Shown here piece by piece: positions 42,364-52,417 of a DNA stretch of 64,000 nt. This DNA is from Pseudomonas chlororaphis (GTDB lineage: Bacteria; Pseudomonadota; Gammaproteobacteria; Pseudomonadales; Pseudomonadaceae): contig NZ_MSCT01000005.1 of the NCBI RefSeq assembly GCF_001921865.1, positions 251,001-315,000 of the forward strand, in the 5' to 3' direction. Position 1 is the first letter of the stretch. Each line of letters starts with the position of its first letter. The notes beneath the pieces were generated by a model. The model ran no database searches, had not been told where the DNA came from, and was given only the letters and a program-made list of their open reading frames with translations. A program made the position numbers and the translations under genes.

Positions 42364-44463
42364 TTACACATCCAGAGGTCGGTTGGCGGCTTGAATCGCG
42401 GTCAGGGCGATGGTGTAGACGATATCGTCGACCTGGGCGCCGCGCGGCAGGTCGTTCACCGGTTTGCGCAGGCCTTGCAGCATCGGCCCGAGGCTGACGC
42501 AGTCGGCGCTGCGTTGCACGGCCTTGTGCGTGGTGTTGCCGGTATTCAGGTCGGGGAACACAAAGACCGTGGCCTTGCCCGCGACCTGGCTGTTGGGCGC
42601 CAGTTGCCGGGCCACCGTTTCGTTGGCGGCGGCGTCGTATTGCAGCGGGCCGTCGATCAGCAGCGAACCCTGGGCCTCATGCGCCAGCAGGGTAGCCTCG
42701 CGGACTTTCTCTACCTCTTCGCCGCTGGCCGATTCGCCGCTGGAATAGCTGATCATCGCCACTCGCGGGGTGATGCCGAACGCGGCCGCCGAGTCGGCGC
42801 TCTGCAAGGCGATCTCGGCCAGTTCGCTGGCGCTCGGGTGCGGGTTCATCACGCAGTCGCCGTAGACCAGCACCTGCTCGGGGAACAGCATGAAAAACAC
42901 CGACGACACCAGGGTGCAGCCCGGCGCGGTCTTGATCAGTTGCAGGGCCGGGCGGATGGTGTTGGCGGTGGAGTGGATCAGGCCGGAGACCAGGCCGTCG
43001 ACTTCGTCCAGGGCCAGCATCATGGTGCCGATCACCACCGGGTCTTCCAGCTGTTGTTCGGCCATCGGTGCGTTGAGGCTCTTGCTCTTGCGCAGCGCCA
43101 CCATGGGTTCGACGTAGCGTTCGCGGATCAGGTCCGGGTCGATGACTTCCAACCCTGGCGGTAATTCGATGCCTTGGGCCCGGGCGACGGCCTCGACGTC
43201 CGCCGGCTTGGCCAGCAGCACGCAACGGGCAATGCCGCGCGCCTGGCAGATCGCCGCGGCCTGCACGGTCAGCGGCTCGCTGCCTTCGGGCAGGACGATG
43301 CGCTTGTTGGCTTCCTGGGCACGCTGGATCAGCTGGTAGCGGAACACCGCCGGCGACAGGCGCATTTCCCGCGGCGTGCCGCAGCGCTGGTGCAGCCACT
43401 TGGCGTCCAGGTGGCTGGCGACGAAGTCGGTGATGATCTCCGCGCGCTCGCGGTCGTCGATGGGGATTTCCTTGTTCAGGCCGTTCAGCTGGTTGGCGGT
43501 GTCGTAGGAACCGGTGCTCACCGACAGCACCGGCAGGCCGGCGTTCAGGGCGCCGCGACAGAGCTCCATGATGCGCGGGTCGGGCAGGGTATCGCTGGTC
43601 AGCAGCAGCCCGGCCAGGGGCACGCCGTTGATCGCCGCCAGGCTCACGGCGAGGATGATGTCGTCGCGATCGCCGGGGGTCACCACCAGTACGCCGGGCT
43701 TGAGCAGCTCCACGGTGTTGCGCATGGTACGCGCGCAGATGATGATCTTGGTCATGCGCCGGCTTTCGTAGTCGCCGGCATTGAGCACCTGGGCGCCCAT
43801 CAGCTCGGCCACGTCGCGGGTACGCGGGGCATTCAGTTCCGGCTGGAAGGGGATGCAGCCGAGCAGGCGGAAGTCGCCGCTGCGCAGCAACGGCGAATGC
43901 TCTTTCAGACGAGCGGAAAAGGCTTCCATGCTTTCGTCGGTCCGCACCTTGTTGAGGATTACCCCCAGCACTTTCGGGTCGCGTGGGCCGCCGAACAGTT
44001 GGGCCTGCAATTCCACGCGGCCGGACAATTCGGTGAGCACTTCGTTTTCCGGGGCGGACACCAGGATCACCTCGGCATCCAGGCTTTTCGCCAGGTGCAG
44101 GTTGACCCGCGCGGCGTAGCTGGCGCTGCGGGTCGGCACCATGCCCTCGACCACCAGCACGTCCTTGCCGACGGCCACCTGCTGGTAGAGGGTGATGATT
44201 TCTTCCAGCAACTCGTCCAGCTGGCCGTCGCCGAGCATCCGCTCGACATGGGCCAGGCCCAGCGGTTGTGGCGGCTTCAGGCCGTGGGTGCGGGCCACCA
44301 GTTCGGTCGAGCGTTCAGGGCCGGTATCGCCGGGGTGCGGCTGGGCAATGGGCTTGAAGAAGCCTACCTTGAGACCGGCCCGCTCCAGGGTACGCACCAG
44401 CCCGAGGCTGATGGAGGTCAGGCCCACACCAAAATCGGTGGGCGCGATAAAAAAAGTCTGCAT
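42364..44463 (-). CDS. pta: Phosphate acetyltransferase, long form
   Basis: Pta interconverts acetyl-CoA and acetyl phosphate in overflow metabolism and acetate use. The ~699-residue protein is the long form: an N-terminal P-loop-like/CobB-type region (about 1-230), a DRTGG domain (~230-340) and the C-terminal PTA_PTB catalytic domain (~380-699). Catalytic-domain motifs include MALDEVDGLVSG and FPDLNTGNTTHKAVQRSA. The start MQTFFIAPTDFGVGLTS (44463) matches homologues. ackA is not beside it in this window. Confidence 0.95.
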   Translation of the reverse strand: MQTFFIAPTDFGVGLTSISLGLVRTLERAGLKVGFFKPIAQPHPGDTGPERSTELVARTHGLKPPQPLGLAHVERMLGDGQLDELLEEIITLYQQVAVGKDVLVVEGMVPTRSASYAARVNLHLAKSLDAEVILVSAPENEVLTELSGRVELQAQLFGGPRDPKVLGVILNKVRTDESMEAFSARLKEHSPLLRSGDFRLLGCIPFQPELNAPRTRDVAELMGAQVLNAGDYESRRMTKIIICARTMRNTVELLKPGVLVVTPGDRDDIILAVSLAAINGVPLAGLLLTSDTLPDPRIMELCRGALNAGLPVLSVSTGSYDTANQLNGLNKEIPIDDRERAEIITDFVASHLDAKWLHQRCGTPREMRLSPAVFRYQLIQRAQEANKRIVLPEGSEPLTVQAAAICQARGIARCVLLAKPADVEAVARAQGIELPPGLEVIDPDLIRERYVEPMVALRKSKSLNAPMAEQQLEDPVVIGTMMLALDEVDGLVSGLIHSTANTIRPALQLIKTAPGCTLVSSVFFMLFPEQVLVYGDCVMNPHPSASELAEIALQSADSAAAFGITPRVAMISYSSGESASGEEVEKVREATLLAHEAQGSLLIDGPLQYDAAANETVARQLAPNSQVAGKATVFVFPDLNTGNTTHKAVQRSADCVSLGPMLQGLRKPVNDLPRGAQVDDIVYTIALTAIQAANRPLDV

Positions 44464-44525
44464 GCGGATTCTCGAAGGGTGCATGGCAACGGCGGGCTGC
44501 CTATGTGTGGCGCTCCACCGGAAAT

Positions 44526-44834
44526 TCAGGCGCCAAGATTATCGCTAACCGAGCCTTGAGCGCACCAGCCGCAGGCGAAGGGATGGCCTATTTTTTCCGC
44601 GCGCCGGCGCGGGTCCAGGACCCAGGCCCGGGATTGCCAGGGCGGTTGGTGGCGCAGGTGCTGGGTATGGCCGCAGGACAGCTCGGCGACCCAGTGACCC
44701 TCTTCGTCTTGATGAAAGCCGGTGATCGTCGCGCCTGGCGTGGCGTTCCGTTTGTCTGGGTTCCGTTCGCTTTCGGGCGATTGCTTCGCTAAACTTGCGC
44801 ATTCTTCATTCTTATGCAAAAGGTCTCGCCCCAT
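44526..44834 (-). CDS. DUF3565 family protein
   Basis: The conserved part (ITGFHQDEEGHWVAELSCGHTQHLRHQPPW, described here by its ends, ITGFHQD to HQPPW) is followed by AEKIGHPFACGWC. Together these form a small His/Cys-rich domain (CGHTQHLRH, CGWC) of DUF3565, with likely metal ligands and no known function. The start is uncertain. ATG 44834 overlaps the divergent slyD ATG by two bases and adds a non-conserved ~34-residue N-terminus; no other standard start lies between it and the domain. Confidence 0.72.
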   Translation of the reverse strand: MGRDLLHKNEECASLAKQSPESERNPDKRNATPGATITGFHQDEEGHWVAELSCGHTQHLRHQPPWQSRAWVLDPRRRAEKIGHPFACGWCAQGSVSDNLGA

Positions 44835-45318
44835 GCTGATCGCCGCCAATAAGGCTGTCTCCATCGACTATACCCTGACCAACGACGCCGGTGAGGTCAT
44901 CGACAGCTCCGCCGGCGGCGCGCCGCTGGTCTACCTGCATGGCGCAGGGAACATCATCCCGGGCCTGGAAAAAGCCCTGGAAGGCAAGAACGTCGGCGAC
45001 GAGCTGAGCGTTGCCGTTGAACCGGAAGATGCCTACGGCGAGTACGCTGCCGAACTGGTCAGCACCCTGAGCCGCAGCATGTTCGAAGGCGTCGACGAAC
45101 TGGAAGTGGGCATGCAGTTCCACGCTTCCGCTCCCGATGGTCAGATGCAGATCGTCACCATCCGCGACCTGGACGGCGACGACGTGACCGTCGACGGCAA
45201 CCACCCGTTGGCCGGCCAGCGCCTGAACTTCAAGGTCAAGGTCATCGATATCCGTGACGCCAGCCAGGAAGAAATCGCCCATGGCCACGTCCATGGCGAA
45301 GGTGGCCATCACCACTGA
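44833..45318 (+). CDS. slyD: FKBP-type peptidyl-prolyl isomerase SlyD
   Basis: SlyD is a prolyl isomerase and chaperone that also binds nickel. The 161-residue protein has the FKBP core (YLHGAGNIIPGLEKALEGKNVGDEL), the inserted-flap domain (VEPEDAYGEYAAELV to GMQFHA) and a short His-rich tail (HGHVHGEGGHHH). The start 44833 is the only one consistent with the MLIAANKAVSIDYTLTND family start. AAAAGG lies ten bases upstream. Confidence 0.96.
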   Translation: MLIAANKAVSIDYTLTNDAGEVIDSSAGGAPLVYLHGAGNIIPGLEKALEGKNVGDELSVAVEPEDAYGEYAAELVSTLSRSMFEGVDELEVGMQFHASAPDGQMQIVTIRDLDGDDVTVDGNHPLAGQRLNFKVKVIDIRDASQEEIAHGHVHGEGGHHH

Positions 45319-45347
45319 TTTCTGCGCTAAGCTCAAGTTTGACTGGA

Positions 45348-45371
45348 GAGGCGCCTGCGGGCGCCTTTTTA
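45348..45371 (+). terminator. Rho-independent terminator of slyD
   Basis: AGGCGCC and GGCGCCT pair around TGCG, followed by five T residues, 30 bases after the slyD stop. Confidence 0.9.
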
Positions 45372-45453
45372 GTCCGCGGCTTTTCTTGCCGGGCAACAGA
45401 CGGTACTGTCGAGGGGCTGTTTTCTGCAAGAACACGGGAATCTGGAGTTCGTC

Positions 45454-45936
45454 ATGAGTGCTTTTCACGACCTTAAATTGAAAGCCCTGGATGGTCAGGA
45501 GCTACCGCTCGCGCCCTTCAAGGGGCACGTCGTGCTGGTGGTCAACGTCGCCTCCAAGTGTGGTTTGACACCACAGTACGCGGCGCTGGAGAACCTCTAC
45601 CAGCAGTACAAGGGCCAGGGTTTCAGCGTTCTGGGCCTGCCGTGCAACCAGTTCGCCGGGCAGGAGCCAGGCTCCGAGCAGGAGATCCAGGCGTTCTGCA
45701 GCCTCAACTACGGCGTGACCTTTCCCTTGAGCAGCAAGCTCGAGGTGAACGGTCCTGAGCGCCATCAGCTGTACCGTCTGCTGGCGGGCGAGGGTGCGGA
45801 ATTTCCGGGCGACATCACCTGGAATTTCGAGAAGTTCCTGCTGGGCAAGGATGGCCGTGTCCTGGCGCGTTTTTCGCCGCGCACCGCGCCTGACGATCCG
45901 TCCGTGATCCAGGCCATCGAGAAAGCCTTGAGCTGA
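45454..45936 (+). CDS. Glutathione peroxidase (Cys type)
   Basis: The 160-residue thiol peroxidase reduces hydrogen and lipid peroxides. The active-site Cys36 is in VNVASKCGLTPQY, replacing the selenocysteine of animal enzymes. The Gln and Trp of the catalytic tetrad are in CNQFAGQEPG and DITWNFEKFLLGKDG. Bacterial homologues (BsaA/BtuE type) often use thioredoxin rather than glutathione, so the name is a family label. Confidence 0.93.
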   Translation: MSAFHDLKLKALDGQELPLAPFKGHVVLVVNVASKCGLTPQYAALENLYQQYKGQGFSVLGLPCNQFAGQEPGSEQEIQAFCSLNYGVTFPLSSKLEVNGPERHQLYRLLAGEGAEFPGDITWNFEKFLLGKDGRVLARFSPRTAPDDPSVIQAIEKALS

Positions 45937-45944
45937 ATCTGCAC

Positions 45945-45964
45945 GCCGGGCGCTCTTGCCCGGC
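45945..45964 (+). terminator. Possible terminator after glutathione peroxidase
   Basis: GCCGGGC and GCCCGGC pair around GCTCTT, nine bases after the stop, but only a short GGTTT follows. The remaining 187 bases to the next gene should hold its promoter. Confidence 0.45.
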
Positions 45965-46151
45965 CGGTTTACCGCGCGTTCGCGCAACCTCGTATCCCTG
46001 CGCTTTGGCACCTTAATCACCCTGATCAATAGTGCTGGGCGTTACTCTGGGGACAGAATATTATCGCCATCATAAGGTCGTCGGCGCGCTCGCTCGACGT
46101 GCCGCCTCCCTGTGATTCCCGCGATTCAGACTGTCTGCCCTGGAGTACAAC

Positions 46152-47255
46152 ATGCCTGTTCAAGCTTTGTTCAAACCCTTTCAGCTGGGTGCCCTGGAGC
46201 TGTCGACCCGTGTGGTGATGGCGCCGATGACCCGCTCGTTTTCCCCGGGCGGCGTGCCGAACTCGAAAGTCATCGAGTACTACCGTCGCCGTGCCGCGGC
46301 CGGCGTCGGGCTGATTATCACCGAAGGCACCACGGTCGGGCACAAGGCTTCCAACGGTTACCCGAACGTGCCGCGTTTCTACGGCGAGGCTGCCCTGGCC
46401 GGCTGGAAGAAGGTGGTGGATGCGGTGCACGCCGAAGGCGGCAAGATCGTTCCGCAACTGTGGCATGTGGGCAATGTGCGCCGCCTGGGTACCGAGCCGG
46501 ACGCCAGCGTGCCGGGCTACGGTCCGTCGGAAAAACTCAAGGACGGCCAGGTGGTGGTCCACGGCATGACCCAGGACGATATCCGCGAAGTGATCGCCGC
46601 CTTCGCCCAGGCCGCCAAGGATGCGCAGAGCATTGGCATGGACGGCGTGGAGATCCACGGGGCCCACGGTTACCTGGTCGACCAGTTCTTCTGGGAAGGC
46701 AGCAACCAGCGCACCGACGAGTACGGCGGCACCCTGGCCCAGCGCTCGCGCTTTGCCATCGAGCTGATCCAGGCCGTGCGCACCGCGGTGGGCCCAGGCT
46801 TCCCGATCATCTTCCGCTTCTCGCAGTGGAAACAGCAGGACTACAGCGCGCGCCTGGTACACACCCCGGAGGCCTTGGGCGAGTTCCTCAAGCCGCTGGC
46901 GGACGCCGGCGTGGATATTTTCCACTGCTCGACCCGACGTTTCTGGGAGCCGGAGTTCGAGGGTTCCGAACTGAACCTGGCCGGCTGGACCCGCCAGCTC
47001 ACCGGCAAGCCGACCATCACCGTGGGCAGCGTCGGCCTCGACGGCGAGTTCCTGCAATTCATGGTCAACACCGACAAGGTGGCGCAGCCGGCGAGCCTGG
47101 AAAAACTCCTGGAGCGCCTGAACAACGATGAGTTCGACCTGGTGGCGGTAGGCCGCGCGTTGCTGGTGGACCCGGACTGGGCGCAGAAGGTGCGTGAAGG
47201 CCGCGAGCAGGACATCCTGCCGTTCAGTCGTGAGGCGTTGATGACGCTGGTTTAA
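46152..47255 (+). CDS. Old Yellow Enzyme-family NADH:flavin oxidoreductase
   Basis: The 367-residue FMN enzyme is a TIM barrel with the OYE features APMTRSF near residue 25, PQLWHVGNVRR, substrate-binding EIHGAHGYLVDQFFW and FMN-binding LVAVGRALLVDPDWAQKV. Such ene-reductases reduce activated alkenes, nitro-esters or quinones; the natural substrate is unknown. It stands alone, with its own promoter region upstream and a REPIN downstream. Confidence 0.9.
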   Translation: MPVQALFKPFQLGALELSTRVVMAPMTRSFSPGGVPNSKVIEYYRRRAAAGVGLIITEGTTVGHKASNGYPNVPRFYGEAALAGWKKVVDAVHAEGGKIVPQLWHVGNVRRLGTEPDASVPGYGPSEKLKDGQVVVHGMTQDDIREVIAAFAQAAKDAQSIGMDGVEIHGAHGYLVDQFFWEGSNQRTDEYGGTLAQRSRFAIELIQAVRTAVGPGFPIIFRFSQWKQQDYSARLVHTPEALGEFLKPLADAGVDIFHCSTRRFWEPEFEGSELNLAGWTRQLTGKPTITVGSVGLDGEFLQFMVNTDKVAQPASLEKLLERLNNDEFDLVAVGRALLVDPDWAQKVREGREQDILPFSREALMTLV

Positions 47256-47266
47256 GCGGTAAATCG

Positions 47267-47328
47267 ATCGCGAGCAAGCTCGCTCCTACAGGTCACGTGA
47301 ATCATGTAGGAGCGAGCTTGCTCGCGAT
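47267..47328. repeat. Paired REP palindrome (REPIN), inverted order
   Basis: ATCGCGAGCAAGCTCGCTCC...TGTAGGAGCGAGCTTGCTCG lies between the convergent ends of the oxidoreductase and glycosyltransferase genes. It ends seven bases before the glycosyltransferase stop. Confidence 0.92.
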
Positions 47329-47335
47329 GTTTTTA

Positions 47336-48511
47336 TCAAGGCAACAACCGCCCCTCGGGCGCCGCCGTTGCTTCCGTGCAGGCGCCGCGCAACTGGGTCT
47401 CGAACTGCTCGATGATCGCCGCCCAGCCCTGGCGGCTGGCATGCTGGCGGGCATTGAGGCGTACCCGGCGCAAGGTCTCGGGCTCTTCCAGCAGCCAGTT
47501 GGTCGCGTCGCAAAACGCACTTTCGTCCCCCGGCATCGCCAGCACGCCGTTGTAGCCATGGCGAATGTGCTGGGCCGCCGCGGCCTGGTCGTAAGCCACC
47601 ACGGCCAGCCCCGAAGCCAGGGCCTCCAGGACCACGTTGCCGAAGGTTTCGGTCAGGCTGGGGAACAGGAACAGATCCCCCGACGCATAGTGGCTGGCCA
47701 GCGCTTCGCCACGTTGCGAGCCGCAGAACACGGCATCCGGCAGCTCCTTTTGCAGCTCGGCGCGTTGCGGGCCGTCGCCGACCACGATCAATTTCATCGG
47801 CTGTTGTGGATAAGTGCGTTGCAACTGCTCGAAGCAACGCTTGAGCAGGCCGAGGTTTTTTTCCGGCGCCAGGCGCCCGACATGAATCACCGCGATGTCG
47901 TCGCTGCGCAGGCCCCAGCTTTCCCGCAACTCGCCGAGGCGCTTGGCCGGGTGGAACAATTGGCTGTCGACGCCGCGCGACAGCAGGGCCAGGCGCTCGA
48001 AATTACGCCGTTCCAGTTCCAGGCGCTGGCTGGCGCTGGGCACCAGGGTCAGCTTGGAGCGGTTATGGAACCAGCGCAGGTAATGGGTCAGCAGGCGCGT
48101 CAGCAACCCCAGGCCGTACTGGCTGGAGTACTGCTGGAAATTGGTGTGGAAGCCGCTGACCACGGAGATCCCCAGGCGCCGTGCCGCCCGCAGCGCGGAC
48201 AGTCCCAACGGGCCCTCGGTGGCGATGTACAGCACGTCCGGGCGCTGGCGTTTCCAGCGGCGCAGCAGCTTGTGCATCGACGACTGGCCCCATTGCAGCC
48301 CCGGATAACCCGGCAGCGGCCAGCCCCGGCACAGCAGCAGGCCGTCGTCGCTGACCCGGCTCTGATCGCTGCCCTGGCGCGGGCGAATCAGCTCCACCTG
48401 ATGGCCGCGGGCGCGCAAACCGTCGCACAGGCGGCCAAGGGTATTGGCCACGCCATTGATTTCCGGTGGGAAGGTCTCGGTGATCAGGGTGATATGCAGA
48501 GCTGTCGTCAT
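47336..48511 (-). CDS. Family 4 glycosyltransferase
   Basis: The ~391-residue GT-B protein starts MTTALHITLITETFPPEINGV. The donor-binding C-terminal motif is EX7E (SLTETFGNVVLEALASGLAVV), and VHVGRLAPEKNLGLL is also typical of GT4 retaining enzymes. The N-terminal TETFPPEINGVANT pattern resembles MgtA-like mannosyltransferases, so a role in sugar transfer to a lipid or envelope glycan is plausible. No sugar-biosynthesis genes are nearby. Start at 48511 rather than the upstream Met at 48535. Confidence 0.87.
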   Translation of the reverse strand: MTTALHITLITETFPPEINGVANTLGRLCDGLRARGHQVELIRPRQGSDQSRVSDDGLLLCRGWPLPGYPGLQWGQSSMHKLLRRWKRQRPDVLYIATEGPLGLSALRAARRLGISVVSGFHTNFQQYSSQYGLGLLTRLLTHYLRWFHNRSKLTLVPSASQRLELERRNFERLALLSRGVDSQLFHPAKRLGELRESWGLRSDDIAVIHVGRLAPEKNLGLLKRCFEQLQRTYPQQPMKLIVVGDGPQRAELQKELPDAVFCGSQRGEALASHYASGDLFLFPSLTETFGNVVLEALASGLAVVAYDQAAAAQHIRHGYNGVLAMPGDESAFCDATNWLLEEPETLRRVRLNARQHASRQGWAAIIEQFETQLRGACTEATAAPEGRLLP

Positions 48512-48574
48512 GGCCTCAGTGTCAGCCGAGGCCATGTCGTCATTGTGACGTTGCAGTGATGGATTTGTGACCCG

Positions 48575-49330
48575 TCAGCCCTGGCGGGTCACCAGGTTTT
48601 CCGCGCCGCGTTCGCGCACCCAGAACAGCGTCGCCCCGGCCACGGCGGCCGGCATCATCAGAATGTTGACCACTGGGATCAGCAGCACCAGGTAGACGAT
48701 CCCGCCGAAGCTCATGCTCTGCCAGCGCTTTTCCCGCAGCCAGGCGAGCATCTCGTTCCAGCCCAGCTTGTGGTTGTCCGCCGGGTAGTCGATGTACTGG
48801 ATCGCCATCATCCACACCCCGAACAGCAGCCACAGCGGCGCGGCGACCAGGTTCACCACCGGAATGAACGACAGGATGAACAGGCCGATGGCCCGCGGCA
48901 GGAAGTAGCCCAGCTTGCGCATTTCCCGAGCCAGGGTGCGCGGGATCATGGCGACCAGTTCGCCCCAGCTGAAGGGTGGGAAGTCGTCGGTGCCGCGCAC
49001 CACCACTTCGACCTTTTCCGCGAGAAAGCCGTTGAAGGGGGCGGCGATTACATTGGCTAGCATGGTGAAGGTGAAAAACACCATCAGCAGCACCAGCACC
49101 ACGAACAGCGGCCAGAGGATGTAACCGAGAAAACTCAGCCAATCCGGCAGGGACGGCATCAGGGCATCGACCCACAAGCTGAACTGATGGCCGGCGAAAT
49201 AGATCAATCCGACGAACAGCACCAGGTTGATGACCAGCGGTAACAGGACGAACAGGCGCAGGCCGGGGCTGAGCACCAGCTTGAGGCCTTCGCGCAGGTA
49301 TTGCGGGCCAGACAGGACGGGGGCGGGCAT
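48575..49330 (-). CDS. cysZ: Sulfate transporter CysZ
   Basis: CysZ is an inner-membrane protein that imports sulfate for assimilation. The ~251-residue protein has about four transmembrane segments and the family pattern [19 protein letters not shown], with [18 protein letters not shown] and [10 protein letters not shown]. It starts [15 protein letters not shown] (49330). It belongs functionally with cysD-cysNC, 7 kb away. Confidence 0.92.
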   Translation of the reverse strand: MPAPVLSGPQYLREGLKLVLSPGLRLFVLLPLVINLVLFVGLIYFAGHQFSLWVDALMPSLPDWLSFLGYILWPLFVVLVLLMVFFTFTMLANVIAAPFNGFLAEKVEVVVRGTDDFPPFSWGELVAMIPRTLAREMRKLGYFLPRAIGLFILSFIPVVNLVAAPLWLLFGVWMMAIQYIDYPADNHKLGWNEMLAWLREKRWQSMSFGGIVYLVLLIPVVNILMMPAAVAGATLFWVRERGAENLVTRQG

Positions 49331-50600
<1,270 letters not shown>

Positions 50601-50613
50601 AACCGTTGAAATG

Positions 50614-50640
50614 AAAAAACCGGCGCAAGCCGGTTTTTTT
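50614..50640 (+). terminator. Rho-independent terminator of trxB
   Basis: AAAAAACCGGC and GCCGGTTTTTTT pair around GCAA, 13 bases after the stop. The symmetrical A and T runs make it usable from both strands. Confidence 0.93.
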
Positions 50641-50662
50641 ATGGGGCGACCTTGGGACCGCT

Positions 50663-50727
50663 ATCGCGAGCAAGCTCGTTCCTACAGGGGGATGTGCAGT
50701 CCTTGTAGGAGCGAGCTCGCTCGCGAT
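50663..50727. repeat. Paired REP palindrome (REPIN), inverted order
   Basis: ATCGCGAGCAAGCTCGTTCC...TGTAGGAGCGAGCTCGCTCG lies between the convergent trxB and hopJ genes. As at 41370, it falls where the gene order changes from one recognised block to another. Confidence 0.92.
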
Positions 50728-50739
50728 CGGGTCTTTCAA

Positions 50740-51078
50740 TCAGCGCCGAGCCAGCGGCTGGGCGGCAAACTTCACGCCCGCCAGGCCATGGGCGATCAGC
50801 GCGCGGATATTGCCGTGGTCGCTGCCTTCAGGGGTCGCCAGCACCGAGCGGTAATGCTCGCCGAACGCCAGCAGTGTTTCTTCGTCGCTCAAGCCTTCCA
50901 GCAACGCCAGGCCCAGGGTCTTGCACGAGCCTTCGTTCTGCCCGGCGGCGTTTTCTACGCCGCCGTTGACGAAGGCCTGGGGCTGGTAGTCGTAGCCGGC
51001 GGCGACAAAGGCCAGGGTGTCGGCGAAAACGTGCTCGCCGCTCTTGAGGCTGGCGCGCAGGGTGTTCAGGTCAGTCAT
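50740..51078 (-). CDS. HopJ-family protein
   Basis: The 112-residue protein belongs to the HopJ type III effector family (ENAAGQNEGSCKTLGLALLEGLSDEETLLAFGEHYR, given here by its ends ENAAGQNEGSCK to FGEHYR). The family is widespread in free-living Proteobacteria without a secretion system, so the name should not be read as effector function. It starts at 51078, overlapping the end of the DUF1244 gene by eight bases, and is the last gene of the fol transcript. No signal peptide or membrane segment is seen. Confidence 0.85.
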   Translation of the reverse strand: MTDLNTLRASLKSGEHVFADTLAFVAAGYDYQPQAFVNGGVENAAGQNEGSCKTLGLALLEGLSDEETLLAFGEHYRSVLATPEGSDHGNIRALIAHGLAGVKFAAQPLARR

Positions 51079-51367
51079 GGGGTTTTCCTTTGGCGAACGC
51101 CGCTTGCTGTTCGGCGCTGGCTTCTTTCTGGTAGAGATGCTTCCACTCGGCGTAGGGCATGCCGTACACCACTTCGCGGGCGTCATCGAGGCTGACCTCG
51201 ATCTGGCGCTCGTCGGCCTCGGCCTTGTACCACTTGGACAGGCAGTTGCGGCAGAAGCCGGCGAGGTTCATCAGGTCGATGTTCTGCACGTCCTTGCGGC
51301 TGTCCAGGTGCGCGACCAGGCGGCGGAAGGCGGCGGCTTCGAGTTCCAGGCGTTGTTGGGGAGTCAT
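51071..51367 (-). CDS. DUF1244 family protein
   Basis: The 98-residue protein carries the DUF1244 pattern, including the segment NLAGFCRNCLSKWY with a CxxC-like Cys pair and VVYGMPYAEWKHLYQ. Its role is unknown. The start MTPQQRLELEAAAFRRL (51367) is chosen over the upstream Met at 51397, which would sit inside the inverted repeat region. It overlaps the HopJ-family gene, suggesting coupled translation. Confidence 0.88.
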   Translation of the reverse strand: MTPQQRLELEAAAFRRLVAHLDSRKDVQNIDLMNLAGFCRNCLSKWYKAEADERQIEVSLDDAREVVYGMPYAEWKHLYQKEASAEQQAAFAKGKPHD

Positions 51368-51381
51368 AGGTCTCTCTGAGA

Positions 51382-51461
51382 CAGCTTCAAGCGGCAAGCT
51401 TCAAGCTGCAAGATGGATTGCGGTGGCTGGAAGTTTACAGCTTGAAGCTTGCCGCTTGTAG
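51382..51461. repeat. Imperfect palindrome between folX and DUF1244
   Basis: The left arm (AGCTTCAAGCGGCAAGCTTC) and right arm (GAAGCTTGCCGCTTG) are inverted copies of one unit with about 30 bases between. The left half contains a second partial copy (CAAGCTGCAAG), so the unit is repeated. It is unlike the GAGCGAGC family and fills the 94-base gap within the transcript. It might attenuate DUF1244/HopJ expression or mark an RNA end. Confidence 0.78.
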
Positions 51462-51833
51462 CTAGCGGCTCGCTGCAAGCGTTATCGACACCGACTCGGC
51501 GAAACGCAGGGCATGGGGTTTGTCGACCTCGACCTCGGCGTACAGCACCGATTCGTTGGCCATGATCAGGTCGAGGATTTCCTGGGTCAGGCGCTCGAGC
51601 AGGGCGAAGCGGTTGCCTTCCACGTGGGCGATGATCGCCTTGGTGATGGTGCGGTAGTTCAGCGCATGGTCGATGTCGTTGTCGCGCACGGCTTCCTGCG
51701 CGGCGTACAGGATGGTCAGGTTGATCAGCACATCCTGCTTGTTGAGGATCTCGTCCTCGTTGATTCCGATGAAGGTCCGCAGGCACAGGTCCTTGACCCG
51801 GATGCGAGCCATTCCTGGCTGAAGTTGTGGCAT
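51462..51833 (-). CDS. folX: Dihydroneopterin triphosphate 2'-epimerase FolX
   Basis: FolX converts dihydroneopterin triphosphate to dihydromonapterin triphosphate, the branch to tetrahydromonapterin used by Pseudomonas phenylalanine hydroxylase. The 123-residue protein has the FolB/FolX tunnelling fold ([45 protein letters not shown]). FolB is its close relative, but the operon with folE and folM supports FolX. The ATG at 51833 lies two bases after folE. Confidence 0.9.
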   Translation of the reverse strand: MPQLQPGMARIRVKDLCLRTFIGINEDEILNKQDVLINLTILYAAQEAVRDNDIDHALNYRTITKAIIAHVEGNRFALLERLTQEILDLIMANESVLYAEVEVDKPHALRFAESVSITLAASR

Positions 51834-51835
51834 TG

Positions 51836-52396
51836 CTACTTGCTCCGTCCGATCAATTGCAGGAATTCCTGGCGGGTGGTGCTCGAGTCGCGAAAGGCCC
51901 CGAGCATCACCGAGGTGTGCATGGTCGAGTTCTGCTTCTCGACACCGCGCATCATCATGCACATGTGCCGGGCTTCGATGACCACCGCGACGCCGGCGGC
52001 CCGGGTCACCTGCTGCACCGCATCGGCGATTTCCCGCGTGAGGCTTTCCTGGATCTGCAGGCGCCGGGCGAACATGTCGACGATACGCGCGATCTTCGAC
52101 AGGCCCAGCACCTTGCCGGTGGGAATATAAGCCACATGGGCCTTGCCGATGAAGGGCAGCAGGTGATGTTCGCACAGGGAATAGAGTTCGATGTCGGCGA
52201 CTATGACCATTTCATCGTTGTCGGAGGCGAACAGCGCGCCATTGACCACCTCGTCCAGCGACTGGCTGTAGCCATGACATAGGTACTGCATGGCCTTGGC
52301 CGCGCGTTGCGGGGTGTCGAGCAGGCCCTCGCGCTCGGGGTCTTCACCGAGACCCTTGAGGATCTCGCGGTAATGCTGGGGCAGGGAAAGAGTCAT
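51836..52396 (-). CDS. folE: GTP cyclohydrolase I
   Basis: FolE converts GTP to dihydroneopterin triphosphate, the first step to folate and pterins. The 186-residue protein has zinc and active-site motifs [23 protein letters not shown] (from CEHH) and [15 protein letters not shown]. It lies between folM and folX. GTP cyclohydrolase I genes are among those reported as light-induced in P. putida, which is relevant because a LOV/LitR-like module lies next to this operon. Confidence 0.96.
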   Translation of the reverse strand: MTLSLPQHYREILKGLGEDPEREGLLDTPQRAAKAMQYLCHGYSQSLDEVVNGALFASDNDEMVIVADIELYSLCEHHLLPFIGKAHVAYIPTGKVLGLSKIARIVDMFARRLQIQESLTREIADAVQQVTRAAGVAVVIEARHMCMMMRGVEKQNSTMHTSVMLGAFRDSSTTRQEFLQLIGRSK

Positions 52397-52417
52397 GCAA
52401 CGTCCTCGCGGGAAGCC

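Noticed and set aside
50740..51078. HopJ-family gene as evidence of a type III secretion locus
   Set aside because: No secretion, chaperone or hrp genes are near, and the family is common in bacteria without type III secretion.
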